This document shows positions 48,001 through 60,264 of a DNA stretch of 64,000 bases, piece by piece. Each line of letters starts with the position of its first letter. Positions within the stretch are counted from its first letter, which is position 1. The DNA comes from Lineus longissimus (lineage: Eukaryota > Nemertea > Pilidiophora > Heteronemertea > Lineidae). The stretch is from contig NC_088312.1 in assembly GCF_910592395.1 (NCBI RefSeq), positions 9,114,001 to 9,178,000 of the forward strand. The letters are read 5' to 3'. The notes below the pieces were generated by a model that was not told the origin of the DNA, searched no databases, and worked only from the letters and a program-made list of their open reading frames with translations. The translations under genes and the position numbers were made by a program.

Positions 48001-48630
48001 TATTTACAATGACAAGAGAAAACTCCTACAATGACAAGAGAAAACTCCTACCGCCTTTCAGCCTGACAGGCTATTCTCAAGTAAAGAAAAAAAACATTTA
48101 GAAAAAGAGGTGGGGCGTGTCCACGAGACTAAAGTCTACCATGATTGGTTGATTAAATGAAGACGTCATAGGTACTGTTTCCTTAGCCAAAAACAATTTA
48201 GGAGCTAATTAATTGCATCAATTATCTTTAAGGGACTCATCTGAACACCGTGATATATTTGTGGTGGTGAAATTCGCTTGTCTTGAAGGGACATATCTTG
48301 AACACTGAGGTATCTTTGTGGTCTTGACATTTACCTGTCCACAGTGGGTATCAGAAACCAGAACACCTCCTTGTGGTTGCCACATTGACAGGTAACCCCC
48401 CCCCCTTGGACAACCCACTTTTTGACCAATATCCCTGTTATGCAGGCAAAAATTGTGAATGTCACAAAATCACAACCAACCTTGAGCCCCTCAACAATTG
48501 TATGGATGCCACAGAGTTCTAGTGAAGATGTCAAGGACACTTTCCCTCTGACATAGAAAAGTTGTATGCAAATGTTTGGAAAATCTCCCCATTGTGGGAA
48601 AGTTTTTTGAGAAAATTGTGGTCCAAAGAA
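48001..48630. repeat. Short tandem repeats
   Basis: A ~22-bp unit (CAATGACAAGAGAAAACTCC) is doubled at about 48007-48050. A diverged 56-bp unit starting AGGGAC and containing ATCTTTGTGGT repeats at about 48231 and 48287, with a related copy near 47857. Confidence 0.5.
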
Positions 48631-48817
48631 CCCTTTTCACAGGCAGCGTAAGTTTACCATGACATGAAATGAAATGTTTTAAATCAAATCATCACCAAAA
48701 GCTTTCAAAATATCATGAAAATTGGAAGACATGGACCACTTCCAAGTAAAATGCTAAAATAAGCTTGTTATTTTTTACCTTTATGCCAAGGTAAACCAAG
48801 CTTGCCTGTGAAAAGGG
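48631..48817. repeat. Inverted-repeat element (187 bp)
   Basis: The left end CCCTTTTCACAGGCA (48631) is inverted at the right end TGCCTGTGAAAAGGG (ending 48817). The homology extends inward to GTTTAC/GTAAAC, about 27 bp with mismatches. An internal phrase, ATTGGAAGACATGGAC, recurs near 61575, so this may belong to a dispersed family. Confidence 0.6.
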
Positions 48818-50187
48818 TCTTTTCAAAATGGCCCCAATTCATTTTTGCAGTTTGTCTATTTCCATGGCCTTGCTATACCCCGTAGACATGCTGGAAACTG
48901 GGTTAGAACACAGCTTTTTATCTCAAACCTGAAGAGAAAAAAACGCTTTCTGTATCTGCAGTCCCCCACCCGCTAGAATCTGTTCCTTTTTCCCCATTCT
49001 CCCCTGCTAGGCCTCTTCCCGCGAAAATCAAATGTCACACAGCCGAACAGTCAATGCACGTTGTTCATGCACACAGCAAACACGTGATTCGCAGTGGGCG
49101 CAAAATGACACAGAAACATTGTATTCAGTTATAGCTTCAACATGATTTTCACCAACAAAAATGGTAAAATCTCCACGTAATTCAGTTTACCAGATGCATA
49201 ATTACAAACAGAACAACAATACCTGGCTCCGGCACATTGGTGAGTATCATAGAACATAGAAAAGTATGTTTTTTATGAAAATATCGCTGCCTAAGTGCGA
49301 CCGGAACGCCGCCATGAAAATTTTTGCCAACCGCACAAAATTCCCTTATTACTGCCCCGATAACGCAAGAAACGCAAAAACATCGGAATATGGATGAGCT
49401 AAGATACCTAATCTATGAACTTACCATCCCAAAGTTGTCTTCATGCATGAAATAGAGGTGAAATGAGAGAATTAAACGGAGAAGTTTCGAAACATAAATG
49501 CCGCCGGGGTGGAAAATTCCGCACGTGGGTCAGACGATCTGGTGATTACGTCATTATCATCAGGCGGCTGGGGCAAACAGGCGGCTGGGGCGAACAGACG
49601 GAGCATTTTTTCGGCGGCAATTAAAAAATTCGGTGTATTACTTAGACCCTTAATCACATCACTTTCCCTTTTAATTTTTCTCTCTCACCTTTCCGAATTC
49701 AGGATATTCCGAAAAAATTTTGAGAGCGTCTTTCACCGTCATTCATCAATGAATAGCGGGACGAATAGTTGGTTGTGACAATGTCTTTCATGACAGGCCT
49801 AAGCCTTGTCCATTCAAAAATGTGACTGTGTTTGCTACGAATGGCGCTCTTTCTTGATTAATTCTCTCCGAGCCCACCCAGTTCTTCTGCATAAGTCAAC
49901 AATTGAGACACAGTCCTGAGGAAACAAGACATCTCCGGCCAAGACTCTAGCCTATGCTGTTCATTTCGTCTTCCTGATCGTCCTCCGGGCGACAGCGCGA
50001 AGCCGGTCCACTGCATCTCCTGTGATGTCCAACTCTGCAACTGATTGTGATGAAACAGGAGTGCAGTATCAGTGCAAGGTCTAATCTAATCTAATAATAA
50101 TAAAAATATTGCAGTCCAGGGTCTTCTCGAATTACGGCTGAGCCAGAAAAACAATAACGACCACAACAGACATTGGGGATTCCCCAA
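48818..50187. other. Intergenic DNA upstream of MSH2
   Basis: No gene recognised. Noted items are an E2F-like TTCCCGCGAAAA (49016-49027), a tandem CAGGCGGCTGGGGC motif (about 49561-49590), and a possible repeat tail at about 49860-50110 ending in TAATCTAATCTAATAATAA, which resembles the 3' tail of a non-LTR element or SINE. Confidence 0.35.
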
Positions 50188-50195
50188 TGACGTCA
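50188..50195 (+). promoter_or_regulatory. CRE/ATF-type palindrome TGACGTCA upstream of MSH2
   Basis: A perfect TGACGTCA lies 22 nt before the MSH2 ATG and abuts the E2F-like site. The position implies a very short 5' UTR or a downstream-element role. Confidence 0.55.
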
Positions 50196-50196
50196 T

Positions 50197-50204
50197 TTTC
50201 CCGC
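50197..50204 (+). promoter_or_regulatory. E2F-type site TTTCCCGC upstream of MSH2
   Basis: TTTCCCGC matches the E2F consensus TTTSSCGC and continues as TTTTCCCGCG, 12 nt before the MSH2 ATG. Mammalian MSH2 is a known E2F target, so S-phase control of this gene is plausible. Confidence 0.6.
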
Positions 50205-50216
50205 GATTTCAGCAAC

Positions 50217-53200
50217 ATGGCAGTCCCATCAAAAGAAAATGAGATTGATCTCGGTAAAACTTGTCTTTCCCATAGAATCTGCTTTCTAATTACGTGTAAC
50301 CGGTGATGTTATGAAAATATATGTGTATATGACTATATCAAACAAAATAGCAATGGCTGTCCTTACTGCAGATGTCTTTTTGCAGTGCTTATTTTCGCCT
50401 GTCAAAATGAAGACGTGTACTTTTGTATAGACTACATCATCAGTACATGTATGCTGTACACTTTGCAATGCATGCACATAGGCATTTTGCTGCTTGTACA
50501 GGTTGGGGGATGTTGCAATGATGTGCATTATTAAAATCATGCTTGTGATATGTCTCAGGCTCTCTTTTAGCTGGACTGTCATTGAGAATAGACCCATATA
50601 CTACACACCAAGTTTGTTTTGGCTTCCTACGTCGCCTGGGTTTTTCAATTTGTTCAGCCTATCGCCCTTTGTTCGGGCGTATTTAATGAGCATGTGTGAA
50701 GTTGTCTCAAAGTCTTTCTTCACTAGGTTGTATTACCCATGCTGTCAGTCTTTCAATTCGTCAGACTCTGGGACTCGATAACAAACTTTAAAATCAATAT
50801 TTATGGTGACATCAATCATGGAGGTATAAATAATTATTTATACCTCCATGCATCAATCAATCATGCCACAGGCCCTAGAACTTCTATGACAAGAGCAGGC
50901 CTAGCCCTACTGGCCCTAGCGTTGTCAGGTTGTGATTGATTTGGCCACCCTCGCACAGTGTAGGTTTCCTCTGTGGTCTCCGCTACGCTCCTAAGTCAAC
51001 GTTTTCGTTATTTTATTCAATATTTCAGATAACTTGCAAGAGTCTGGTTTTGACCTATTCTACAAGTCTTTACCCGAGGTATGTGATGCAAAATCTTACA
51101 GTTTTAGTATATTGACTCCCAACTGGATCCATCAGCATGCATTGCCACTGAAGCATCATCATATCATAACATTTCTTTTAATCTATGAAATATGTACACT
51201 TCAAAATTGATTAACAAGTTTTTAAGACAACCTATTTTGTATCTTTTTTTTAGTGACAAACCTTTTATCCTCAACTGAAATAGGAGAAAAGTAAATACTC
51301 TCCATCTATTTGTTTCTCCTTCTGCCAGCAGATTCAATGTACTTTTGTAATTGTAGTAAATCTATTTTTATCCCTTTTTCAGAAACCTGCGACATCTATA
51401 CGATTCTTTGACAGAGTAATTACAACCTTTAGATTTTAATTGAATTCTCCAGAGTAACATTTTGGTAATTCACTATTGCACAAGCCCTGTCTTTAAGCTA
51501 AAATCATACCATCGTGAAAGGAAAATATCCAATCCCCCTCATTCTTCTTTGCCCAAGTGATATTGACTCTTTGTATGACTCCGCTGTTTAACTTTAGGAT
51601 GCCTATTACACGGTGCATGGCCAAGATGCTGTGTTTGCAGGGAAAGAGATCTTCAAAAGCATGGGCGTTGTCAAATATTTTGGTAAGTTTTTAGCGCTTA
51701 AGAATATCCTGCAAAAAATGTGTTGCCTGCAAACCTTCAGAAGTTGCTTCCTTACACATGTAGTTCACAGTAGTGTGAACCTTATTGTTTTGCACATGGT
51801 CCAAATTTATGCTCATGGTGATGAAATAATGGTGAAAAAGTTAGTCATGAAGGAGTATGGTATCGCAAATTGAGTTTTCTTTATTAAGAATACTCTATAT
51901 TTCCTTTTCAGGGAAGAAAAAGCGTGAATATGTTTGTGTGAACAAGACAAACTTTGAGTTGATGCTTCGAGAGCTTCTCCTGGTGAAGCAGTACAGAGCT
52001 GAAGTCTATAAATGCAGCAGAAACACAAGTAAATGGGAGTTAGTATACAAGGTAATGTTTTAGGCAATGCCTCTGGCGTTGTGATCTCCATATAGCTGCA
52101 ATTCTGCTTTGTAATGAGCTTACATGTAGGCTAATGATATACATTTATGTTGGGGTTTTTTTAATAAGGAGAATTATCTTGTCCTTAAATGCACATGTAT
52201 CATGCTTCTTCAATTCAGAATTAGGTTTTTAAGCTGACAGTAGGTATTCAGATATTGATATCTTTCATTGCAGGGATCTCCTGGCAATCTGACCCAGTTT
52301 GAAGATGTCCTCTTCAGCAACTCTGAGTTGTCTGTGTCTGTTGGTGTGTTAGCTGTCAAGTTGGGAACAGAAAATGGACAACGGGTAAGTGATCATAGTG
52401 AGTTTACCCTGGGTAAACATAAGGAGTTCAACCTAGGTAAACATAGGGAATTTCCCTAGGTAAACATAGGGAGTTGACCTGAGGTAAATATAAGGAGTTG
52501 ACCTGGGTGAACATAAGGAGTTGACCTGGGTGAACATAAGGAGATGACCTGGGTGAACATAAGGAGTTGACCTGAGGTAAATATAAGGAGTTGATCTGGG
52601 TGAACATAAGGAGTTGACCTGGGTAAACATAGGGAATTGACCTGAGGTAAATATAAGAAGTTGACCTGGGTGAACATAAGAAGTTGACCTATGTAAACAT
52701 AAGGAGTTGACCTGGGTGAACATAAGGAGTTGACCTGAGGTAAATATAAGGAGTTGACGTGGTTGAACATAAGGAGTTGACCTTGGTAAACATAAGGAGT
52801 TGACCTGGGGAAACATAGGGAGTTGACCTGAGGTAAACATAAGGAGTTGACCTGGGTGAAAATAAGGAGTTCACCCTCGGTAAACATAGGAATATCACCC
52901 TTGGTAAACATGTGGAGTTCACCCTGGGTAAACGTAAGGAGTTTAGAGAGAAAATCACATCACAGAAATGTCTGTTTTTTCTGGACCTTGTTTTAGTTTT
53001 ACTGCAAGATTTTTCTCTGCCATTACAGCCTATTTACATGTAATTCATCATACTCAACTCTTTCATTCCTTATTTTCTTCAGCTGGTTGGTGCTGGTTAT
53101 GTGGATGCCACACTGAGGAAATTTTCTGTTTGTGAATTTGTTGACAATGACCAATTCTCTAATCTTGAGGTATGTTTACCCATCTGTTCACTTATTCTTT

Positions 53201-56200
53201 TTCTAAAGAATGCAGATCTTCACTCTTATAACTAGATAGAAAGCTATGTAGACAAAATATAAGCAAGGAGATATATATATGATTATTAAGTTGTAAAATA
53301 GCTCTATTCCAACTCATCATACCGCTGTCCTTCTTGCTTCTTTCTGTAATGTATCATACCCAGTTGTATAACAATCTTGTTCCATTATTGTTTCTTCCAT
53401 GTATAAAGCTGAAATTCATTGTTTTGATGACATTTGTTCTTACAGGCTCTGATAGTTCAGATGGGTCCAAAGGAATGCCTGATCCCTGCTGGCGACACTG
53501 GTCCCGAGTATGCCAAACTAAAAGAGATTTTGGGGAGGAGCGGAATGCTGCTCTCAGAGAGGAAAAAATGTATGTATGATTGATATTTGAACCTTTGCCT
53601 ATTTCATGATTTTATGAATTGATTTCACCTTCTTGTCTGCATTCCTTGTCCTTCCAGATTTCGAATTTTTGTATGCATTAAAACCTCTCTATTAAGGAAA
53701 CTCTTGGGACTGACAAATGCAGTCCTTTATTGAGAGGTGTCCAGATTACAGAGGTCAAATTCAAGGGAAATGACCAATTTGGGTCCATGTGTGTAAAGTC
53801 AGATGATAACCTATATCGTAGTTGATATCAGACTATAAACCCAAATCTTTATATGTAGTGTCCTTATTGGAGAGGGTCCTTAGTAGAGGGGTGTCTGCTA
53901 TAAAGAGAGGGTCCACTGTAGTTTTTATTCCTGTCGATTTTAGCTGAATTCTCCACAAAGGACAACGTGCAGGATTTGGATCGTTTGCTAAAGTTCAAGA
54001 ATCCGGAGCAAGCTAGCAGTGCAGCACTTCGTAAGTACATGTATACATGTAAAATTTTTGTCTTCTGTGAAACATTTCTTTGTAATCGAATTGCAGTCCA
54101 GGTAACACGTTTTAGTTTGCCCTATTTAGGCATATTCAACCAGCTTAGCTCACATTCAATGTTGGGTACCACCTCGGAGGGGATATGATTAGTTAAAGCA
54201 TGGGGAGCTGTGGATAGAAGTTGAATCATACACTTTCTCTTTCAGCTGAAATGGACAAGGTTCATGCTTTGGCAGCAGTTGCTGCGCTCATCAAGTTTCT
54301 TGAGGTAGGTATACTTAGGATAGACCAGTCTTCTCGGCCTCGACCAATATGTTTTTTCTTAAGTTTCTTCTGTAAAGGATAGTTGAGGGTTATCTTTTCT
54401 GCCTTCAATGAATGATAAATCCCGTTGATTAAAACAATACTGTTATAAACTCCTCCTGAACCATTTGTTAACTATTGCCTTTAAAATGTAACTTTCCCCA
54501 TTTCAGCTCCTCAGTGATGAAGATAATTTTGGCCAGTTCTCCTTGAGCACATTTGATCTGAGCCTGTACGTGAAGCTGGATGCTGCTGCAGTCAGTGCCC
54601 TGAATCTTCTGCCCGCCCCGAATGAGGGCCCCAACAAGAACCAGAGTGTTCTTGGATTGATGAACAAGTGTCGGACAGCCCAGGGTCAAAGGTTGATCGA
54701 ACAGTGGGTAAAGCAACCTCTCCTCGATAAAAATCAGATTGGTAAGATATCTTTCAGGCGTTCACTATGATACGGACAAAAGATACAAGGCTCAAAAACA
54801 AGAATTACTATGGTTAAAAAAGTAATTTTGATTGGTGCTGTGTTAAGCGTTTTCAGTTGAAAGTTCACCTCAACCATATATGACCCGTCACAGCAAAACC
54901 TGGTGCATGTTGCTCATAGGATGTGCCTAACTGACACTAGGAAATAATAGAAGAAATTGATTCGCTCGGATTTCACAAAAGACAGATAACAGTGAAATGA
55001 ACAACCAGTCGGTCTCAACCTTGACCTTTTGGCCTCTTTGTGTATTTAAAAATCTTGTCTTTCACTTCAGAGGAAAGATTGGACATTGTTGAAGCATTTA
55101 TAGAAGATGGTGAACTCAGGCAGACATTGCAAGAGGACCTATTGAGAAGAATACCAGACTTCCAACGCCTTAGCAAGAAATTCCAAAGGAAAAGGGCTAA
55201 TCTGCAGGCAAGTGCCTCGTTCAGATTCTGCGACCCAGTCAAGGAAATTAATAGATGTGAAAGCTTAAAATAAGTTTCCTGAACAATTAGAGCCATAAAT
55301 TGCCTTGTTTCGAGTAAAATCGTTCTAATCTTATTATATCCTCTTCCAGGATTGTTATCGGATTTACCAGGCCGTAGAGAAGATGCCACAGCTCCTAGAA
55401 GCCCTGGAGAGAAATGGTGGAACCCATCAAGCGTTGCTCATGTCCGTCTTCACCAACCCCTTGAAGGAACTTCTCATGGATTTTAGTAAATTTCAAGAAA
55501 TGATTGAGGCCACCTTGGACATGGCACAGGTTGAAAACCATGAATTTATGATAAAGTCCGACTTTGATGAGGTTCTTCAAGGTATGTAAAGTAAAGTTTG
55601 TTAACAAAAGGGCCAGCCAGCTTTGACATAGGACTCTCTTCACTTCCAAACTCCTATCTCTAATGCCCAGTGCCTGGTGATTAGGCAGTTTTGTACCCTA
55701 AATTTAGCTAGGTGGCGGCTAACCAACCGGATGTGTCCATCATTCGTGTACACCAGGCATCGGGTTTCTACCAGACTCTTTGGAAAAGCAAGATAGCAGC
55801 AAGATGGAATAGATGAAGAATCTACTTGAACTCATCTTGATATAGTGGCAAGAAGCGTACCTGCCAATCAGTTGACATAAAAGGTTTTGAAGTTTTTTCC
55901 AATCTCTTGCCCGAAATATTGTAAAATGAATTCCTTAGAAAACAAGTCTTTTCTATTTGCAGAGTTGAGGGGAAAATTAGACCGGATAGAAAACGATATG
56001 CAAAAACAACTGAACCGGGTAAGTTTTGTTTGGTGTCTGCCGTCCCATGTGACCTTTCTGAATTTTGCAAATAATGTAATCGCAGTAAGTTATTACTTTA
56101 TGATGTGTTCTCAATTTCCAGGCTGCTAAGGATCTTGGAGTAGAAGCTGGAAAGGTGTTAAAACTCGAGTCCAACAGTCAGATGGGCTATTTCTTCCGAG

Positions 56201-59200
56201 TGACACGAAAGGACGAAAAGGCCTTACGGAACAACAAATCGTACATGATTATTGACACGAGGAATAATGGTGTTCGTTTCCGTAGTAATGGCCTACGTGA
56301 TCTTAATGAGGAATATATAGATATCAAGGAACAATACACGGAACAGCAGAAGTCTGTGGTTGATGAAATTGTCAACATTGCAGGTGAGATCATCTTAAAT
56401 TGACCTTACGGTTATGGGGAGACAGAAATACTTGCCTGAAATATCACAATGCAGATTTGACTGCTGATCTATGTATCTTGCTCTTGTTTTGACTGTGAGT
56501 ATATTCTAATTTTTGAAACTCTTGAAACAGTAAACCACAAAGACGAAATTTGATATCACGAAAGCACGTCTACTTGGTTTTTTCCAAAATCTCATGAATT
56601 CTGATCCTGAAAGATGGAATTCGATATCAAAAGAGTAATTCTACTTGTATTTTCTGATGTCATAAAAATTCTGATCCTGAACATGTACAACTTTTTGTTG
56701 TACTGAGATAAGCTGCAGGTTACTGGTATCGCTGATCCTTTTTCATGAACCTTAAATTGTTTCTTCTTATTGCAGCTGGATATATTGATCCCATGGCCGT
56801 GATCAATGACATCATTGCCAAGCTTGATGTCCTGGTCAGTTTTGCTCACGTTGCTACCTCAGCGCCTATTCCATACGTCAGGCCAAAGTTATACCCAAAA
56901 GGTAAGATCTCATTGAACAAATCATCCGGGAATGGAAGATGTTTTAGATTTCTGTGTTGTAATTTGTGTTGATAGAGCTGCATCTCAAAGCTTTATTTCA
57001 TACTTAATGATACAGATTAAGATATAAAGCCTAGTGAGGTTTGATGTTGGAGAATTGTTGACAGAATTTTACAGTAACTATAACGATTCAACAGAATTCT
57101 GAAATGTGTACTATACCTCACTTCTCTTGATTCTGATACAAATGAAGGTGGCTGTATTCTGATTAAGGCAAATTTCTGATGTACTACTGAGGTAATGTCA
57201 AACTTGATTGCAGGCACTGGTAAGATGAATCTGAAGGAAGCGAGGCACCCATGCTTAGAAATGCAGGATGACGTGGCGTTCATTGCTAATGGCATCCGTT
57301 TTGAAAAAGATAAAGCCATGTTTCATATAATCACTGGACCAAATATGGGAGGAAAGTCCACTTATATAAGATCTGTAAGTATCGGATCAGGAAGTTATCA
57401 GATCTGTAGGAAACAGATCTGTAAGTTACATTATCAGATAGATCTGTAGGTGTCAGATCCGTACACTTTTTGCAAGGCTTCCTGGAGAGTTAGTGCTTCA
57501 AGATGACTGGTTCTCTGTTACTTTTACTTCCCAGCAATCTCTACTCTTTCTTCAAAGGGCAGCTATTTTTTTTAATGACTTGTGCAAATTCTTGTGGTCC
57601 AGGGCAACAGCATTTCCAGATTTTCTGGTGTGCTCCTTGAGAGGTTGATGCCTTCCTGCATACGATCCTTTCATTGTGATGTTTTTGTCAACATAACATT
57701 TCCTTCCATTCCAGGCAGGTGTCATCATCCTGATGGCACAGCTGGGTAGTTTTGTGCCATGCTCTGAGGCTGAGGTGTCACTCGTCGATAGCATCCTGGC
57801 CCGTGTTGGTGCCGGAGACAGTCAGATGAAGGGCGTCTCCACGTTTATGGCAGAGATGTTGGAGACTAATGCTATTCTTAGGGTAAGTAACTCTTAAAGG
57901 ACTAGAGCTAAGAACTAAATTACAAGTGTAACGCTGATGGCACTACCAGAAGTGCTGACCAAGAGCTTGCCAGTGAATGGTCATGTCAGTAGTTTTGGTC
58001 AATTCTTAGTTTTTTGACATTATGTTTGAGGCAATTTATGTCACCCATACAATGTCAACAGAAGTCGTTGTCAGTTAAAGAATATATCCTTTGAATTTGA
58101 CTTCTTTGGTAAGAAAAGATGGCGTTGTCTGTCAAAATCATTTACCTTTCAAATAGATTTGTTTTAATGTATATTTCTGTTTACCAATTCCAGGGTGCTT
58201 CTCAAGACTCATTGATTCTTATTGACGAACTGGGACGTGGCACGTCAACATATGATGGCTTTGGATTAGCTTGGGCAATATCTGAGTAAGCTACAAGTAT
58301 TAAAAAAAATTACTTTTCGAACTCAAGTCATATCTCGAAACAAACTATCTAAAAGTCATCACCCAAGTGGTGTTTCATTAAAAAGATAGACCCAAACAAG
58401 AAAATGACTCGATGTAGATTTGAAAGCTAAAGAAGTTTTCTGATCAGTTCAGAGCAATAACTTGCCTTGTTTATTGTGGCAGTCTTCGTCTGATGTTTGA
58501 CTTTTCTTCTCCAGGTATATCGCTACAAAGATCAAAGCATTCTGCATGTTTGCCACCCACTTTCACGAGTTGACGGCCTTGGCTGATGTGGTCCCCGAGG
58601 TCACCAACCTTCACGTGACCGCCCTCACCACCAGTGACACACTGACGCTACTCTACCGGGTGAAGGAGGGCGTGTGTGATCAGAGTTTTGGAATCCACGT
58701 AGCGGAACTGGCACATTTTCCTAAACCTGTAATTGAGGTGAGTTTTACATTTTGTAATGAAGGTCTGTTCCTTGTTAGACATTAAATCTAAGACAGGGCT
58801 GGTTACTTGTACTTTTTCGGTATATAACGTATGCGTTTTGGGTCACTGCATACAAAATTTTGGCGATTGTACACTAAGATCAAATTGTCTCCAAAATACT
58901 TGATAATCATGTGCTAATATTCCAAAATATTCAAATGGTACACTTACTGTTGATCAGACACATTGAAAATTGTTGAGGCAAGCAGTTCTGTTGAGGGTTG
59001 ACAGGCCAGTCATGTCCGCATTCTCATCCTCACTGTCCTTGAAATATGTGTACTGCGAGGAAACTGGTCTGTAAGATCTAAATACTTCCATCCCAAAGCT
59101 AACTTGCCGTATTGCTCTTTCAGTTTGCCAAAGAGAAAGCTAATGACCTTGAAGACTACCAAATGATTGTGCACACGATTGAAGACACTGATGAAGATGG

Positions 59201-59399
59201 TGCATCATCTGCCAAAAAGCGACGTCTGACGAAGCAAGATGGTGAAAAGGTCATTAACGACTTTCTAAAGAAAATCAAGGCATTGCCTGTGGATGAATTA
59301 TCACCGGATCAGATAATGACTGAGATAACAAAATTACGTGCAGAAGTTGCTGCAAGTGACAATCCATATATTCAGGACATTTTGACAAGGATGGCGTAG
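50217..59399 (+). CDS. MSH2: MSH2, DNA mismatch repair ATPase (21 coding exons, complete)
   Basis: MSH2 pairs with MSH6 or MSH3 to recognise mismatches and loops in the nucleus. Exons: 50217-50253, 51029-51078, 51383-51415, 51598-51682, 51912-52051, 52274-52384, 53083-53169, 53446-53569, 53944-54030, 54246-54304, 54507-54741, 55071-55207, 55350-55581, 55963-56018, 56122-56383, 56776-56901, 57214-57374, 57715-57882, 58194-58285, 58515-58737, 59124-59399. They total 2,781 nt, 926 residues plus stop (human 934), collinear with the human protein throughout. Order: MutS domain I ([11 protein letters not shown]), connector, lever/core ([20 protein letters not shown]), clamp, then the ATPase: Walker [10 protein letters not shown] (residues ~662-670), signature [15 protein letters not shown], Walker [13 protein letters not shown] (Asp ~741, Glu ~742), His switch FATHFHEL, and the C-terminal dimerisation helices. 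Key ATPase residues are intact, so it should be functional. Exon 1 encodes only 12 residues; its assignment rests on MAVPSKEN resembling the human MAVQPKE start and on phase. Intron 12 has a GC donor. Confidence 0.97.
50818..50849. repeat. Perfect 32-bp palindrome in MSH2 intron 1
   Basis: ATGGAGGTATAAATAA is followed directly by its exact reverse complement, with no spacer. Short CATCAATC direct repeats flank it on both sides. Confidence 0.9.
52395..52945. repeat. 23-24 bp minisatellite in MSH2 intron 6
   Basis: About 23 head-to-tail copies of a unit resembling GGTGAACATAAGGAG followed by TTGACCTG. Variants carry GGTAAAC or AGGTAAAT, and the array is more diverged at both ends. It starts about 10 nt after the exon 6 donor. 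The minus-strand ORFs across it are artefacts of the repeat. Confidence 0.95.
53680..53927. mobile_element. Decayed terminal-inverted-repeat element in MSH2 intron 8
   Basis: The left end reads ACCTCTCTATTAAGGA and the right end, inverted, reads ACCCTCTCTTTATAGC. Several further AAGGAC/GTCCTT and GAGAGG motifs sit in opposite orientations inside. It appears to be a degraded MITE; its boundaries are approximate. Confidence 0.45.
55208..55349 (+). other. GC-AG intron (MSH2 intron 12)
   Basis: The donor CAG|GCAAGT has the extended consensus typical of GC-AG introns; the acceptor is ctcttccag. Homology to MSH2 runs without a gap across the junction ([13 protein letters not shown]), so the boundary is well fixed. 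Confidence 0.85.
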
Positions 59400-60264
59400 C
59401 TGATTTTTATCGTTAGAGGACTGTATTGAGGAAATGTGGTCTTTTACATGTATCTCTGACAGTTGTATACATATTTTCCAATTTATCCTTGCCCTGTCTG
59501 GTGCATAGAATCCTCAGTAGATGGCCTCCAGTCAAAAGATTGTACCACAATTCGGACTGTGTGTGGCTTTATCTCAAGAAATGTCTTTCCCTGAATCCGT
59601 TATGGTTTAATCGGCTTAGAAAGACCTACTGATGTGTGATTGATGCTCAATTTGTGCTGGGGAATGCCTTTATTCAGCATGTTTGGAAGATATTGTATTG
59701 TATAGCGCCATCTGAACCAGTGAGAAGCACTGGTGTACTGAAATCAGTTTCGTTAAGGAACAATCATGTACCTACATTGCATTTATTTTTCTCATTTTTG
59801 ATAGCATCCCTGAATAGAATCAATAAAATCCATAAAATAGAAAAGAAGATTTCTTTTTGTTCTCCAATGTTCTGCCTGCTTTGACTTGTGAGGCAGTTAT
59901 AGGTATTTTATGCTGTCTGTGATTGCATCACAAAGGGGGATTGTCTGGATGTACTATTGTCTTCCATATTGCATCAGCGCTCTGTCTTTGGTGGTCCTAG
60001 CAATTGAACAGATTGTCTTGCTATCTGCCAACCAGAGGTGGACTGTTTTGTTAGCTTGCAGGGTGCCTTTGCTATCAGCCCATTCTAACTGGCTATGTCT
60101 TCTAAGCTGTGTCCATCCTCCCTTCCCCACCCAGAGATAGACACTCTGGTGGCTAGAGTGCCATGGACCTGGCTAGAACAGTAGTGTCTTGTAGGGTGTC
60201 CTTGCCACCTAAGTCGAGCAGTCTGCTTTTTACAGTTTTTACAGGTGGTCTCTGTGATCAAAGG
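59400..60264 (+). other. MSH2 3' UTR and flank
   Basis: AATAAA at 59822-59827, about 420 nt after the stop, is the best poly(A) signal. The flank beyond 59990 is GC-richer and holds diverged copies of sequences such as TAGGGTGTCCTTGCCA. No gene was recognised. Confidence 0.5.

Noticed and set aside
49858-50040. Minus-strand 60-residue ORF just upstream of MSH2
   Set aside because: It may belong to a degraded non-LTR or other repeat given the TAATC/TAA tail nearby, but no domain is recognisable.
52395-52945. CRISPR-like array of 23-24 bp repeats
   Set aside because: The repeats are directly adjacent with no spacers and lie in an intron of an animal gene.
52433-52958. Three overlapping minus-strand ORFs with repetitive peptide (up to 151 residues)
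   Set aside because: They are translations of the 23-24 bp minisatellite, open in several frames because the unit lacks stops; they lie inside an MSH2 intron.
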